Of a stretch of DNA of 11,742 nt, positions 1 through 5,511 are shown in pieces (position 1 is the first letter of the stretch; each line of letters begins with the position of its first letter). The position numbers and the translations under genes were made by a program. Under the pieces are notes generated by a model, which had not been told where the DNA came from, did no database searches, and was given only the letters and a program-made list of their open reading frames with translations. The stretch is from positions 1 through 11,742 of the forward strand of contig JAUJNV010000093.1 of NCBI GenBank assembly GCA_030447945.1, read 5' to 3'. The DNA is from Fimbriimonas sp. (GTDB taxonomy: Bacteria > Armatimonadota > Fimbriimonadia > Fimbriimonadales > Fimbriimonadaceae).

Positions 1-69
1 TGCCGTCCGAGCTGAACGTCCCGGAGTGCCAGAAGTCGACCGCCGAGTCGCCGCGCCCGGATCGGGGAC

Positions 70-513
70 GTGTGGTCCCTCATGGCCTCGCGCGAGGATC
101 AGACGAAGGATATCCGGAAGTTCGAAGAGATCGGCACCCACCCCGCCGCGAACCACAACGCGATCGGCGAGGCTCTCACCTTCCACGAGATGATCGGCAT
201 GGCGCGCAAAGAAGCCCGTCTGCGCTACCTTCGCGCGCGCTGGACGGATCGGCTACGCGACCTGCGCAAGGTGCGCTTCGTGACGAACCTCCACCCGCGC
301 CACTCCTGCGCCATCACCACGATCGGTATCCAAGGCATCCCCGCCCCCGAATTGGCGGCGTGGCTGCTGAAGAAGCACGCGATCTTCCTCACCACCATGG
401 ACACGGACGCCGTGAAAGGCATCCGCGTGACGCCGAACGTGTACACCACCGTCGACGAGATCGACCGCTTCACGGAAGCCATGATCACGGCGGCGACGAC
501 GGGGATCGGGTAG
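70..513 (+). CDS. Aminotransferase class V-fold PLP-dependent protein, C-terminal fragment
   Basis: This reads as the C-terminal third of a class V (isopenicillin N epimerase / cysteine desulfurase-like) PLP enzyme. The segment RKFEEIGTHPAANHNAIGEA, the Arg-rich helix LRYLRARW and the late GIRVTPNVYTTVDEIDRF block match the small C-terminal domain of that family. The PLP-binding lysine lies in the missing upstream part. Family members usually run to about 400 residues; only 147 are seen. The same frame is open back to position 16 but has a TGA at 13-15, and no frame upstream of about position 60 continues the family sequence convincingly. The GTG at 70 is therefore just the first available start and lies inside the domain. 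Either there is a frameshift close to the window edge or the gene is truncated. The gene converges on phhA. The substrate cannot be told from this fragment, and nothing marks it as tyrosine aminotransferase. Confidence 0.75.
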   Translation: MWSLMASREDQTKDIRKFEEIGTHPAANHNAIGEALTFHEMIGMARKEARLRYLRARWTDRLRDLRKVRFVTNLHPRHSCAITTIGIQGIPAPELAAWLLKKHAIFLTTMDTDAVKGIRVTPNVYTTVDEIDRFTEAMITAATTGIG

Positions 514-521
514 GGGGACGA

Positions 522-639
522 GGTTGAGGGTTCAGGGGACGGGGGAAAGGGGAAAGGGGAAAGGGGAAAGGGGAGGGCTTGTACCTCAACCCTCAACCCT
601 CACCTCCCAACTTTCAACCTTCAACCTGAAACCTTCAAC
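522..639. repeat. Degenerate 7-bp tandem repeat array with G-quadruplex-type core
   Basis: Almost the whole convergent spacer is built on a 7-bp period. From 522 the top strand reads GGTTGAG, GGTTCAG, GGGACGG, then four GGGAAAG units and GGGAGGG (to 577). After six bases (578-583), eight more heptads follow from 584 to 639: CCTCAAC twice, CCTCACC, TCCCAAC, TTTCAAC, CTTCAAC, CTGAAAC, CTTCAAC. The right half (CTCAACC phase) is the reverse complement of the left-hand GGTTGAG units, so the array is inverted about its centre. Bases 541-577 contain five G4/G5 runs spaced by AAA, a canonical G-quadruplex motif on the + strand. It resembles the heptameric short tandemly repeated sequences known from cyanobacteria, though the unit differs and no relationship is claimed. 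Confidence 0.85.
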
Positions 640-640
640 C

Positions 641-667
641 CGTTGAAAGGACTTCGTCCTTTCAACG
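641..667. terminator. Perfect 12-bp hairpin, probable bidirectional terminator
   Basis: CGTTGAAAGGAC (641-652), loop TTC, GTCCTTTCAACG (656-667) form a perfect 12-bp stem that directly abuts the phhA stop codon (668-670). It lies between two convergent genes, so it could end transcripts from both sides. There is no clear T-tract. Its GTTGAA core echoes the adjacent heptad repeats, so it may have arisen from that array. Confidence 0.65.
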
Positions 668-1597
668 TCAGCCCGGCGCGCCGACCAGGAAGCTGCGCAG
701 GTCTTCCTCATTGACCCCCGGCTCGCCGGGGGCGACGTTGTTCAGCCTCCCGTCCTTCATCCAGGTCTCCAGATCGCCGACCAGGGAGAAGAGGTGGTCG
801 AACGAGTCGACGACGAACAGCAGCGGCTGGTAGTGGTCGATTTCGAAGCCCTGGTTGACCACCCACTCCAACTGGATGGGATAGCGCTGCACGTCGGGCG
901 ACTCGATGCAGTGCTCGAGCTCGCCGTAGGAGCTGAGAAGCCCGCTGCCGTAGGCGCGCAGGCCGTCCGGCGTGTTCATCAGGCCGAACTCGATGGTGAA
1001 CCAGAAGAAGCGGGCCATCGCCTTGATCATCGAGGTCAGCCTCTGGAGCCGCTCGTGTTCGTCCGCGATCCCCGCCACGATGTCCGCCGCCGTGTGGGCG
1101 CAGTCCCCGAATCGCACGAGGGTGTCGGCGAACGCGGTATCGGTGTGCATGGGCACGTGGCCCGCGATGTCGTGAAAGATGTCCGGCTCGGGAAGGTAGT
1201 CGAGCTTGTCCTTGCTGCGGATGGTGATCGTCGTCGGGAATTCACGGTTCCGCAGGCAGTCGAAGAAGAGGAACGCGGGCACGTAGCCGCTGACGGGCTT
1301 CGCCTGGAACCCGGTCAGCGGGCACAGGAACTCGTTGACGTCGGTCAATCGGGGCACCGCGTCGGCGCTTAGTCCCAGATTCCCGAGGCCCCGAAGGAAA
1401 TGCCGATTCCCGTACCGCTCCCAGCGGGGCGCCATACGGGCGTAGAGCTGCCGCCAAGCCTCGTGGTTGTCCGCCGAGTACAGCTCGTATGGCTGCCGAA
1501 TGTAAAGCTCCCCGTTCTCGCGCGCCTGCTCGATAAACGGCGCTTGCGTCGTCGTCAGCCCCATCTGCGAATCCTGTCCTACAATCGTTCCAGCCAC
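668..1597 (-). CDS. phhA: Phenylalanine 4-monooxygenase
   Basis: Non-haem iron, tetrahydropterin-dependent hydroxylase converting phenylalanine to tyrosine in the cytoplasm, the entry step to the homogentisate route encoded at the right of the window. The 309-aa product shows the family core: PDIFHDIAGHVPMH with iron ligands His142 and His147, then FWFTIEFGL carrying the third ligand Glu203, then GLLSSYGELEH (residues 219-229) and the C-terminal YQPLLFVVDSFDHLF block. Length is somewhat above the roughly 260-300 residues of bacterial monofunctional enzymes, and no N-terminal ACT domain is present. The GTG start at 1597 is chosen because a strong Shine-Dalgarno (AGGGAGGT) lies 9 nt upstream; an in-frame ATG at residue 12 lacks one. 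Before the transposon arrived, its upstream neighbour was the M48-like gene, whose stop is 63 nt away. No pterin-4a-carbinolamine dehydratase (PhhB) is seen here. Confidence 0.96.
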   Translation of the reverse strand: MAGTIVGQDSQMGLTTTQAPFIEQARENGELYIRQPYELYSADNHEAWRQLYARMAPRWERYGNRHFLRGLGNLGLSADAVPRLTDVNEFLCPLTGFQAKPVSGYVPAFLFFDCLRNREFPTTITIRSKDKLDYLPEPDIFHDIAGHVPMHTDTAFADTLVRFGDCAHTAADIVAGIADEHERLQRLTSMIKAMARFFWFTIEFGLMNTPDGLRAYGSGLLSSYGELEHCIESPDVQRYPIQLEWVVNQGFEIDHYQPLLFVVDSFDHLFSLVGDLETWMKDGRLNNVAPGEPGVNEEDLRSFLVGAPG

Positions 1598-1606
1598 GTT
1601 GCTCGA

Positions 1607-1614
1607 ACCTCCCT
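1607..1614 (-). promoter_or_regulatory. Ribosome binding site deciding the phhA GTG start
   Basis: On the - strand AGGGAGGT sits 9 nt before the GTG at 1597. This supports the GTG over the internal ATG at residue 12 as translation start. Confidence 0.75.
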
Positions 1615-1623
1615 GGTCATGGT

Positions 1624-1636
1624 TTCCATTATGGAA
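1624..1636. promoter_or_regulatory. Small palindrome upstream of phhA
   Basis: TTCCAT-T-ATGGAA is a perfect 6-bp inverted repeat around one central base, ending just upstream of the phhA ribosome binding site. Its place suggests an operator near the phhA promoter. It does not match the TyrR/PhhR box (TGTAAA-N6-TTTACA). A site this short may also be chance. Confidence 0.3.
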
Positions 1637-1660
1637 CGTCGGGGCGGCCGGGGCGCGCGG

Positions 1661-1789
1661 CTATGGCCGCGCCGACATCTCCAGGGAAAGATCCCGTTCG
1701 TCCAGTCGGCGGAGGCGACGCTGAAGCTCTCGCTGGATCGTTGCCTTGAGCAAAGGGATGCGCGTCCCTTGCTGCTCGTAGCTCTTTTC
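1661..1789 (-). pseudogene. M48-peptidase-like gene, 3' part cut off by the transposon
   Basis: On the - strand, 42 codons run from the transposon boundary to a TAG at 1661, ending LQRRLRRLDERDLSLEMSAR-P. They have no start codon of their own; read back into the transposon, the frame meets a TGA within its terminal repeat. Removing the element together with one copy of the 8-bp target duplication joins this frame directly to the open frame at 4696-4776. That gives a continuous tail beginning HRHEADAQAIQ and continuing through RRAARSYLEKSYEQQG into this segment. The Arg-rich amphipathic C-terminus fits the tail of an M48-type membrane protein. See the entry at 4688-5511 for the rest of the gene. 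Confidence 0.55.
1782..1789. repeat. Target site duplication, left copy (CTCTTTTC)
   Basis: CTCTTTTC immediately precedes the left terminal inverted repeat and is repeated exactly at 4688-4695 immediately after the right one. Eight bp is the duplication length known for IS1595-family elements. Confidence 0.9.
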
Positions 1790-1816
1790 GGCGATAACAT
1801 ACTTGACTAATCACAT
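1790..1816 (+). repeat. Left terminal inverted repeat of the transposon
   Basis: 27 bp beginning GGCG and containing the core ATACTTGACTAATCACAT. It matches the reverse complement of 4661-4687 at 23 of 27 positions. The inner end overlaps the stem of the hairpin at 1813-1844. Confidence 0.92.
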
Positions 1817-1844
1817 GGAGCCAAGATGGACCTTGGCTCCATGT
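1813..1844. terminator. Perfect 13-bp hairpin after the passenger operon
   Basis: ACATGGAGCCAAG (1813-1825), a 6-nt loop, then CTTGGCTCCATGT (1832-1844). It lies 3 nt beyond the stop of the 58-aa gene and overlaps the inner bases of the left terminal repeat. It probably ends the passenger transcript. It would also shield the transposon end from, or the host from, read-through. No T-tract follows. Confidence 0.7.
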
Positions 1845-1847
1845 TGG

Positions 1848-2024
1848 CTACTCCGCTTTCTTTTTCGGTCTGCCCCGGGGCTTAGGCTCATGTGGCGGCA
1901 CGGGCGGCACGTCTTTGGCGGGGGTTTGAATCACCTTCTTGAACGCTTCATCGAATGCCTCGAACTGCCCCGGGTCTTCGTACTTCGCGGCTAGCTCCGG
2001 GTCTATCTGAATGGCTTTGTTCAT
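1848..2024 (-). CDS. 58-aa transposon passenger protein with AT-hook motif
   Basis: A small gene on the - strand whose ATG overlaps the TGA stop of the 529-aa passenger gene (ATGA at 2021-2024), the usual sign of translational coupling. Upstream GAGAGG (10 nt) or AAAGGA (abutting the start) could serve as ribosome binding site. The product begins MNKAIQIDPELAAKYEDPGQ and has an acidic, helical N-terminal half (residues 1-38). A proline-rich linker PPVPPHEPKP follows, then PRGRPKKKAE at the C-terminus. GRP flanked by basic residues is the core of the AT-hook, which binds the minor groove of AT-rich DNA. The family is not recognised. Coupling to the AlbA_2/ATPase gene suggests the two proteins act together, for example with this one as a DNA-binding accessory. 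No signal peptide or membrane segment is seen. A hairpin follows the stop directly. Confidence 0.8.
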   Translation of the reverse strand: MNKAIQIDPELAAKYEDPGQFEAFDEAFKKVIQTPAKDVPPVPPHEPKPRGRPKKKAE

Positions 2025-3610
2025 TCCTTTGGGTCCTCTCCGAACTGCGGTCCTAGGCGGTAGTGAGCTTTAGAATCTCTCTTATCGTAAGCACCGTCGT
2101 GCTTATGCACATGCGTGAGAAGGTCTTTAGTAACCAGCCCTTGAAGGGCTTTTTTGGCGGTCTTCCAGTCAACGCCCGCTATCCGTTGCGCTTCGGCTAC
2201 GGTCATTGTGCCGTTGACGGTGATAAAGTTCAGGTACAGCTTTTCTTTCTCGTTTAGCTCGCTTACGATCCTGCTGCCGATTCGCTCGGCAATGTCACTA
2301 TCAACCCACTGCTTTCGCTGATTGATTCTATTTCGAAGGACCACGCGCACCTTGGACTGACCGACGTTCTCTTGGCTAAACTCAGGAGAAGGAAGGTCCA
2401 TATCCTTCATCTCGTCGCGCATACGCCGTGTCCCCTCATTCGCCGCCCGGACATAGTCAAGGTAGTACATCGCGTCCATTAGGTAGGGATTGCGCGATAG
2501 CTGAATATCGTAGATATTCGAGGGATTGACGGACGGCATGAAAGGCCCGGGGCTCTCGATCTCTAGCCTGTCGTCAAACATCTTGACCACGACGTGACCG
2601 TTCTTGAGTCCGTTCCCATAGGCCCGGTGAACTAGTGCGTTGACGATGGCTTCGTACCACGCATCCTGCGGGTACTCAGGCGACGTGATGAACTTGCCGC
2701 CCGGGCCAAGCCTAGAGAAGTTGCGCAGTTGGGATTTTAGGACAGTTTCGGTCTTGACGATAAGTTCCGGGACCGTCCCATCTATCCATTCATCCTTGAC
2801 GACGTTCCAGTTCTTCCCTGATTGTTCCTCAGTGCCCTCAAATCTGAGGAACCTGACGCGACAGCCCGGGACTACTATCCGAGGATCGTTGGCAAAGAGC
2901 AGGGCGCATGAGATCCAAGGTACAAATTCGCCTCGATCCATTTCGCCAAGTAGACGATGGCAAAGAATCTCCTCGTCAGTGTGCTCGCTACGAAGATTCT
3001 TCTTTGTCCGGACTGAATGTGCAAAGCGGGCGATCTCATCGCGGCGGAAGTCGCTGGGATACTTGAGCCCAACGGGCTCCTTCTCTAGACTGATCTCGCC
3101 TTTCTCCGCCCGAAGGTTGCGAACTTGTTCGTCAGTCAGTTCGTGCTTGGATTCGCCGAAGCGTTGAAAAACTCTTCCTGTAACCGTGTGCACCACCTTA
3201 GTGGGGTGGTACTTCACCCGAATACCCAGAACGTAGTCTAGTGCGCCGTCCTTATCGCGGTGTATTTCGACTAGTTTGTGGCGAAAAGCAGCGTCGGGGC
3301 ACTCTAAGGGACCTGTGCGTTGGAGGTCGTTGATCTTATTGGTCCCGATCTTCTCGCATCCCTCGAACTCGTTGTTCTTGGAAATACCGACAATGATGAT
3401 GCCGCCTTCAGGGGGGGTGTTCGCCCACATGGAGAAGTACTCGCCAAGCTGATTGCGCGGGATCAGTGCCGACTTCTTCTCGAACTTGTGATTCTCTATC
3501 CACTTCCGAAGGTTCTTCTCAGTCAGGCCGTCATACATCTCGTCCGCTGATAGCAGTTGTTGCGGGACCTCATCGAAAAGCGAAAGCTGCATTCGTCCTT
3601 TGTCTGGCAC
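2021..3610 (-). CDS. AlbA_2 (Schlafen-type) and ATP-binding HTH protein, transposon passenger
   Basis: 529 aa, cytoplasmic, with the layout of COG2865-type putative transcriptional regulators. Residues about 30-165 form an AlbA_2 (Schlafen AlbA_2) domain, with EKKSALIPRN, the hydrophobic strand GGIIIVGISK (69-78) and the closing GRVFQRFGESKHELTD. Residues about 310-425 form the RecG-C-like/HATPase_c_4 ATP-binding domain: WYEAIVNALVHRAYGNG supplies Glu320 and Asn324 (GHKL N-box type), DDRLEIESPGPF (346-357) the G1-like box, and ANEGTRRMRDEM (390-401) the later glycine motif. The C-terminus (about 453-500) is a winged-helix segment, TVAEAQRIAGVDWKTAKKAL. The cellular role of such proteins is poorly defined; regulation and defence have both been suggested for relatives. 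GTG at 3610 has only a weak GGGGT upstream; an ATG at 3592 (residue 7) follows AAAGGA, so either could be the start. Codon use is less G+C-rich than in flanking host genes. It overlaps the 58-aa gene by 4 nt. Confidence 0.88.
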   Translation of the reverse strand: MPDKGRMQLSLFDEVPQQLLSADEMYDGLTEKNLRKWIENHKFEKKSALIPRNQLGEYFSMWANTPPEGGIIIVGISKNNEFEGCEKIGTNKINDLQRTGPLECPDAAFRHKLVEIHRDKDGALDYVLGIRVKYHPTKVVHTVTGRVFQRFGESKHELTDEQVRNLRAEKGEISLEKEPVGLKYPSDFRRDEIARFAHSVRTKKNLRSEHTDEEILCHRLLGEMDRGEFVPWISCALLFANDPRIVVPGCRVRFLRFEGTEEQSGKNWNVVKDEWIDGTVPELIVKTETVLKSQLRNFSRLGPGGKFITSPEYPQDAWYEAIVNALVHRAYGNGLKNGHVVVKMFDDRLEIESPGPFMPSVNPSNIYDIQLSRNPYLMDAMYYLDYVRAANEGTRRMRDEMKDMDLPSPEFSQENVGQSKVRVVLRNRINQRKQWVDSDIAERIGSRIVSELNEKEKLYLNFITVNGTMTVAEAQRIAGVDWKTAKKALQGLVTKDLLTHVHKHDGAYDKRDSKAHYRLGPQFGEDPKE

Positions 3611-3628
3611 TAATGCACCCCGCAGGAT

Positions 3629-3652
3629 GGCCCGGGGCCAGTGGCCCGGGCC
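3629..3652. terminator. All-G+C 8-bp hairpin between transposase and passenger gene
   Basis: GGCCCGGG (3629-3636), an 8-nt loop, CCCGGGCC (3645-3652). It lies in the 88-nt gap between the transposase stop (3699) and the passenger start (3610), so it could terminate or attenuate transcription from the transposase promoter into the passenger genes. Both arms contain the self-complementary CCCGGG and there is no T-tract, so its role is uncertain. Confidence 0.5.
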
Positions 3653-3698
3653 TCACTTCCTTGGACCGCGCTTCGGTCGCCTGATCCACGGCTTACGG

Positions 3699-4639
3699 TC
3701 ATTGCGAAAGGCCAGACTCCTTGACTGTCAGGTTGGCATAGGTGAGACGCTTGCCGCTGACCTGGGAAGCAGCGGTCTTGAACTGAGTGGCGTCCGTGCC
3801 CTTGCGGTGGTTGAACCGGAACGTCTGCTCGTCAAGGTAGCGGAACAGGTGGAAGGGCTCCACCGATACGTACGTGCCGTTGATCGTCCGCTTGAGGAGT
3901 GACCAGAAGTTCTCTAGGCCGTTGGTGTGAATCCGCCCGTCCACGTACCGCTCGGCATGGTCTACCACCTGATGGGCGAACCACGGGGCCAGCCCGTCGT
4001 AAGACTTGAGGGCATCGGTGTAGAGGGTGCTGCCATAAAGGACGCTACCGTGAACCACGTTGTGCAGGGTGCAGCGGTGCCGGGCCTCTACGACCTGAAC
4101 CTTGACCGTGCCGCCGCGCTCAAGAACGCCCATAACGATGGTCTTGTCCTTTCCGCCCCGCCCGGTGATCTTCTGCTCTCTAACGTGCTTGTGCATGTTG
4201 CGAGCCTTGCCGCCGATGAACGTCTCGTCTGCCTCTACTTCGCCGCCCATTTCAATGCTGCCGGTCTGCATGGCGAGCCTGATGCGATGGAGCATGAACC
4301 ACGCGGTCTTTTGCGTCACGCCTAGGGCGCGGTGCAGTTCGTAGCTGCTGATGCGGTCTTGGCGTTCACGATTAGCCACATGGCGACTAGCCACTTCTCA
4401 AGGGGCAGCGGGGAGTCTTCGAAGATGCCGCGTCTTCGCAGTGAACTGCCGCTTCTGGGGTGCCCTCTTGGAGCACTGCCAGCGGCAGTTGTTGCTCTTG
4501 AGGAACGTCACCGACGTGGAACTGCAGACCGGCAGGTCACACCGTTAGGCCAGCGGCGTGAAGCCGCTGTAGCCTATGCACGTCTGAGGTCCGAAAAGAA
4601 CTTGACCGCCTCTAGTAAGGTCGTCGGTTCGCTGCTCAC
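3699..4639 (-). pseudogene. IS1595-family transposase, 5' third frameshifted
   Basis: DDE transposase that would move the surrounding element. The C-terminal 231 codons (4394-3699) are intact. They contain ADETFIGG (first Asp, residue 56 counted from 4394), YTDALKSYDG (second Asp, 127) and IHTNGLENFWSLLKR (Glu161), the IS1595 catalytic pattern, plus the HTH-like VTQKTAWFMLHRIR. The N-terminus is recognisable but split over several frames: VSSEPTTLLEAVKFFSDL, PQTCIGY, RRWPNGVTC, then PVCSS...NNCRWQC (zinc ribbon CxxC...CxxxC), then GIFEDSPLPLEKWLVAMW and LIVNAK, then ISSYELHRALGV. About five frame changes occur between 4580 and 4330. Several fit loss of one base from a short run, for example a missing C before CCTCAG and before CGGTCTGC. 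The start is taken as GTG 4639, six bases after the promoter -10 box. Programmed frameshifting does not explain five shifts. Confidence 0.88.
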
Positions 4640-4645
4640 AAAGAC

Positions 4646-4674
4646 AGTATACGACCTTTAATGTGATTTGTCAA
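4646..4674 (-). promoter_or_regulatory. Near-perfect sigma70 promoter reaching into the right TIR
   Basis: On the - strand TTGACA (4674-4669) and TATACT (4651-4646) are separated by exactly 17 bp. The -35 box is part of the right terminal inverted repeat. Six bases (GTCTTT) after the -10 box comes the GTG at 4639 that opens the transposase frame, so transcription should start at or next to the start codon. The mRNA may therefore be leaderless. Confidence 0.75.
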
Positions 4675-4687
4675 GTATATTTACGCC
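4661..4687 (-). repeat. Right terminal inverted repeat of the transposon
   Basis: Read on the - strand it begins GGCG and contains ATACTTGACAAATCACAT, matching 1790-1816 at 23 of 27 positions. The one change inside the core turns TTGACT of the left end into a consensus -35 box, TTGACA. Confidence 0.92.
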
Positions 4688-4695
4688 CTCTTTTC
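4688..4695. repeat. Target site duplication, right copy (CTCTTTTC)
   Basis: Exact copy of 1782-1789, directly outside the right terminal inverted repeat. Confidence 0.9.
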
Positions 4696-5511
4696 CAAGT
4701 AACTTCGGGCCGCTCTCCGATCCTTAGTTATCTGGATCGCCTGAGCATCTGCTTCGTGGCGATGCGATGGCGCACATCAATACAACACCAATGAGGATCG
4801 CCAGCGATGTCAGTGCGGCGAGGAAGAAGCTGATCGCCGCTCAGTCCCACCGCCACTCCTCCACCAAGCAAAGAAGGGAGCGTGGATGGCGACGATCAGC
4901 CCAAACATGACGATCCTGGAGCCGCAGTCGACTGAAGCGTTCCGGAGCCGGGGCTAAGAGGGCCAAAGCAATGCCGAAGCGCAGTTCATCCGGCGAATAA
5001 CGATCGACTGCTGACTTTAAAATTGTCAAGTCGCCGTTTCGCCCGGAGACCTCCAAGCCGAGCAAGCTCTTGTCGGCTAAGACCACTCGTGGGACTACTT
5101 GACCTAGAGGCCGACGCAACCGCGTCGCCGGCTTCAGAGAAGGGGAACGGCACTCATCGCCTTTTCCTCAGACGAAACCACAGGAGGATCCAGCCAACCT
5201 ATCGCGGCGGGAATCGCTAACGCGAACAACAGCGCCGCGCCGAGGAGGAGCACGGTCGGTACGAGGACTGCTCGCGCCCAATCCGATCAGGTCCAGACGG
5301 CTAGCCAGCTATAGACTTTGAAGCCTTGGAGGCCGCGAGGGCCGTGCATCAGGGGTACGGCTGCTCTCGGCCTAACCGGCAACTCACGATGCCGCGGATT
5401 GCCGCACGACGGGCACGCATCGCCGTCCGCCGCCTCTCCGCACCGGTCGCATATCCAGCCGTTGGCCATCCTCTGAACTTCCAGACGCACTTGCTGCTCG
5501 GGGCGTATCAC
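4688..5511 (-). pseudogene. Zinc-ribbon, membrane, M48-peptidase-like protein, 5' part, split by the transposon
   Basis: Read on the - strand this gives, in order: a zinc ribbon (WICDRCGE...ACPSCGNPRH) starting at GTG 5511 or ATG 5469; an in-frame TGA at 5289-5287; then, still in frame, a transmembrane segment (VLVPTVLLLGAALLFALAIP) and DPPVVSSEEKA (to 5134). Changed frames follow: SEAGDAVASA, then VVPRVVLADKSLLG with SPDELRFGIALAL (5119-4970 region), then hydrophobic MFGLIVAIHAPFFAWW and FFLAALTSLAILIGVVLMC, then HRHEADAQAIQ entering the 1661-1789 part. The order TM / PPVVSSEE / VPRVVLAD / SPDELR / TMs / EADA is that of M48 (HtpX-like) membrane metallopeptidases. However, no HExxH is found in any frame after SPDELR, so the product would be a pseudoprotease even if repaired. 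Rejoined length is about 314 codons, normal for the family. The broken state comes from one nonsense codon, about four frameshifts and the insertion. The family call rests on motif order only. Confidence 0.55.

Larger units (their letters stand above)
1790..4687 (-). mobile_element. IS1595-family transposon with passenger genes, complete, 2898 bp
   Basis: The boundaries are set by three agreeing signals: 27-bp terminal inverted repeats starting GGCG at each end (23/27 identical), an exact 8-bp direct repeat CTCTTTTC outside them, and an uninterrupted host reading frame when the element is removed. Inside, all on the - strand, lie a transposase with IS1595-type zinc ribbon and DDE motifs (start 4639), a 529-aa AlbA_2/ATPase/HTH protein and a 58-aa AT-hook protein. 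A strong promoter lies in the right terminus and hairpins sit between and after the genes. The passenger region is visibly poorer in G+C than the flanks, consistent with transfer. At 2.9 kb it is much longer than a bare IS1595 copy (about 1 kb), the difference being the passengers. The intact termini and exact duplication suggest a recent insertion. The transposase frame breaks may be real inactivation or sequence error. Confidence 0.92.

Noticed and set aside
70..513. The class V aminotransferase fragment as the tyrosine aminotransferase of the pathway.
   Set aside because: Aromatic aminotransferases belong to class I; this fragment matches the class V C-terminal domain, so a pathway role cannot be assumed.
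522..639. The repeat array as a possible CRISPR.
   Set aside because: The units are 7 bp and directly adjacent, with no unique spacers of 25-40 bp and no cas genes nearby.
794..1372. A 192-codon open frame on the + strand opposite phhA.
   Set aside because: It is the antisense shadow of a gene with clear catalytic motifs, and its composition is low in complexity.
3699..4639. Programmed ribosomal frameshifting in the transposase.
   Set aside because: About five frame changes in 250 nt are needed, in both senses, with no slippery heptamer at the breaks; IS1595 transposases are normally single frames.
5287..5289. The in-frame TGA as a selenocysteine codon.
   Set aside because: No SECIS-like hairpin is evident just downstream and the position lies outside any catalytic motif.
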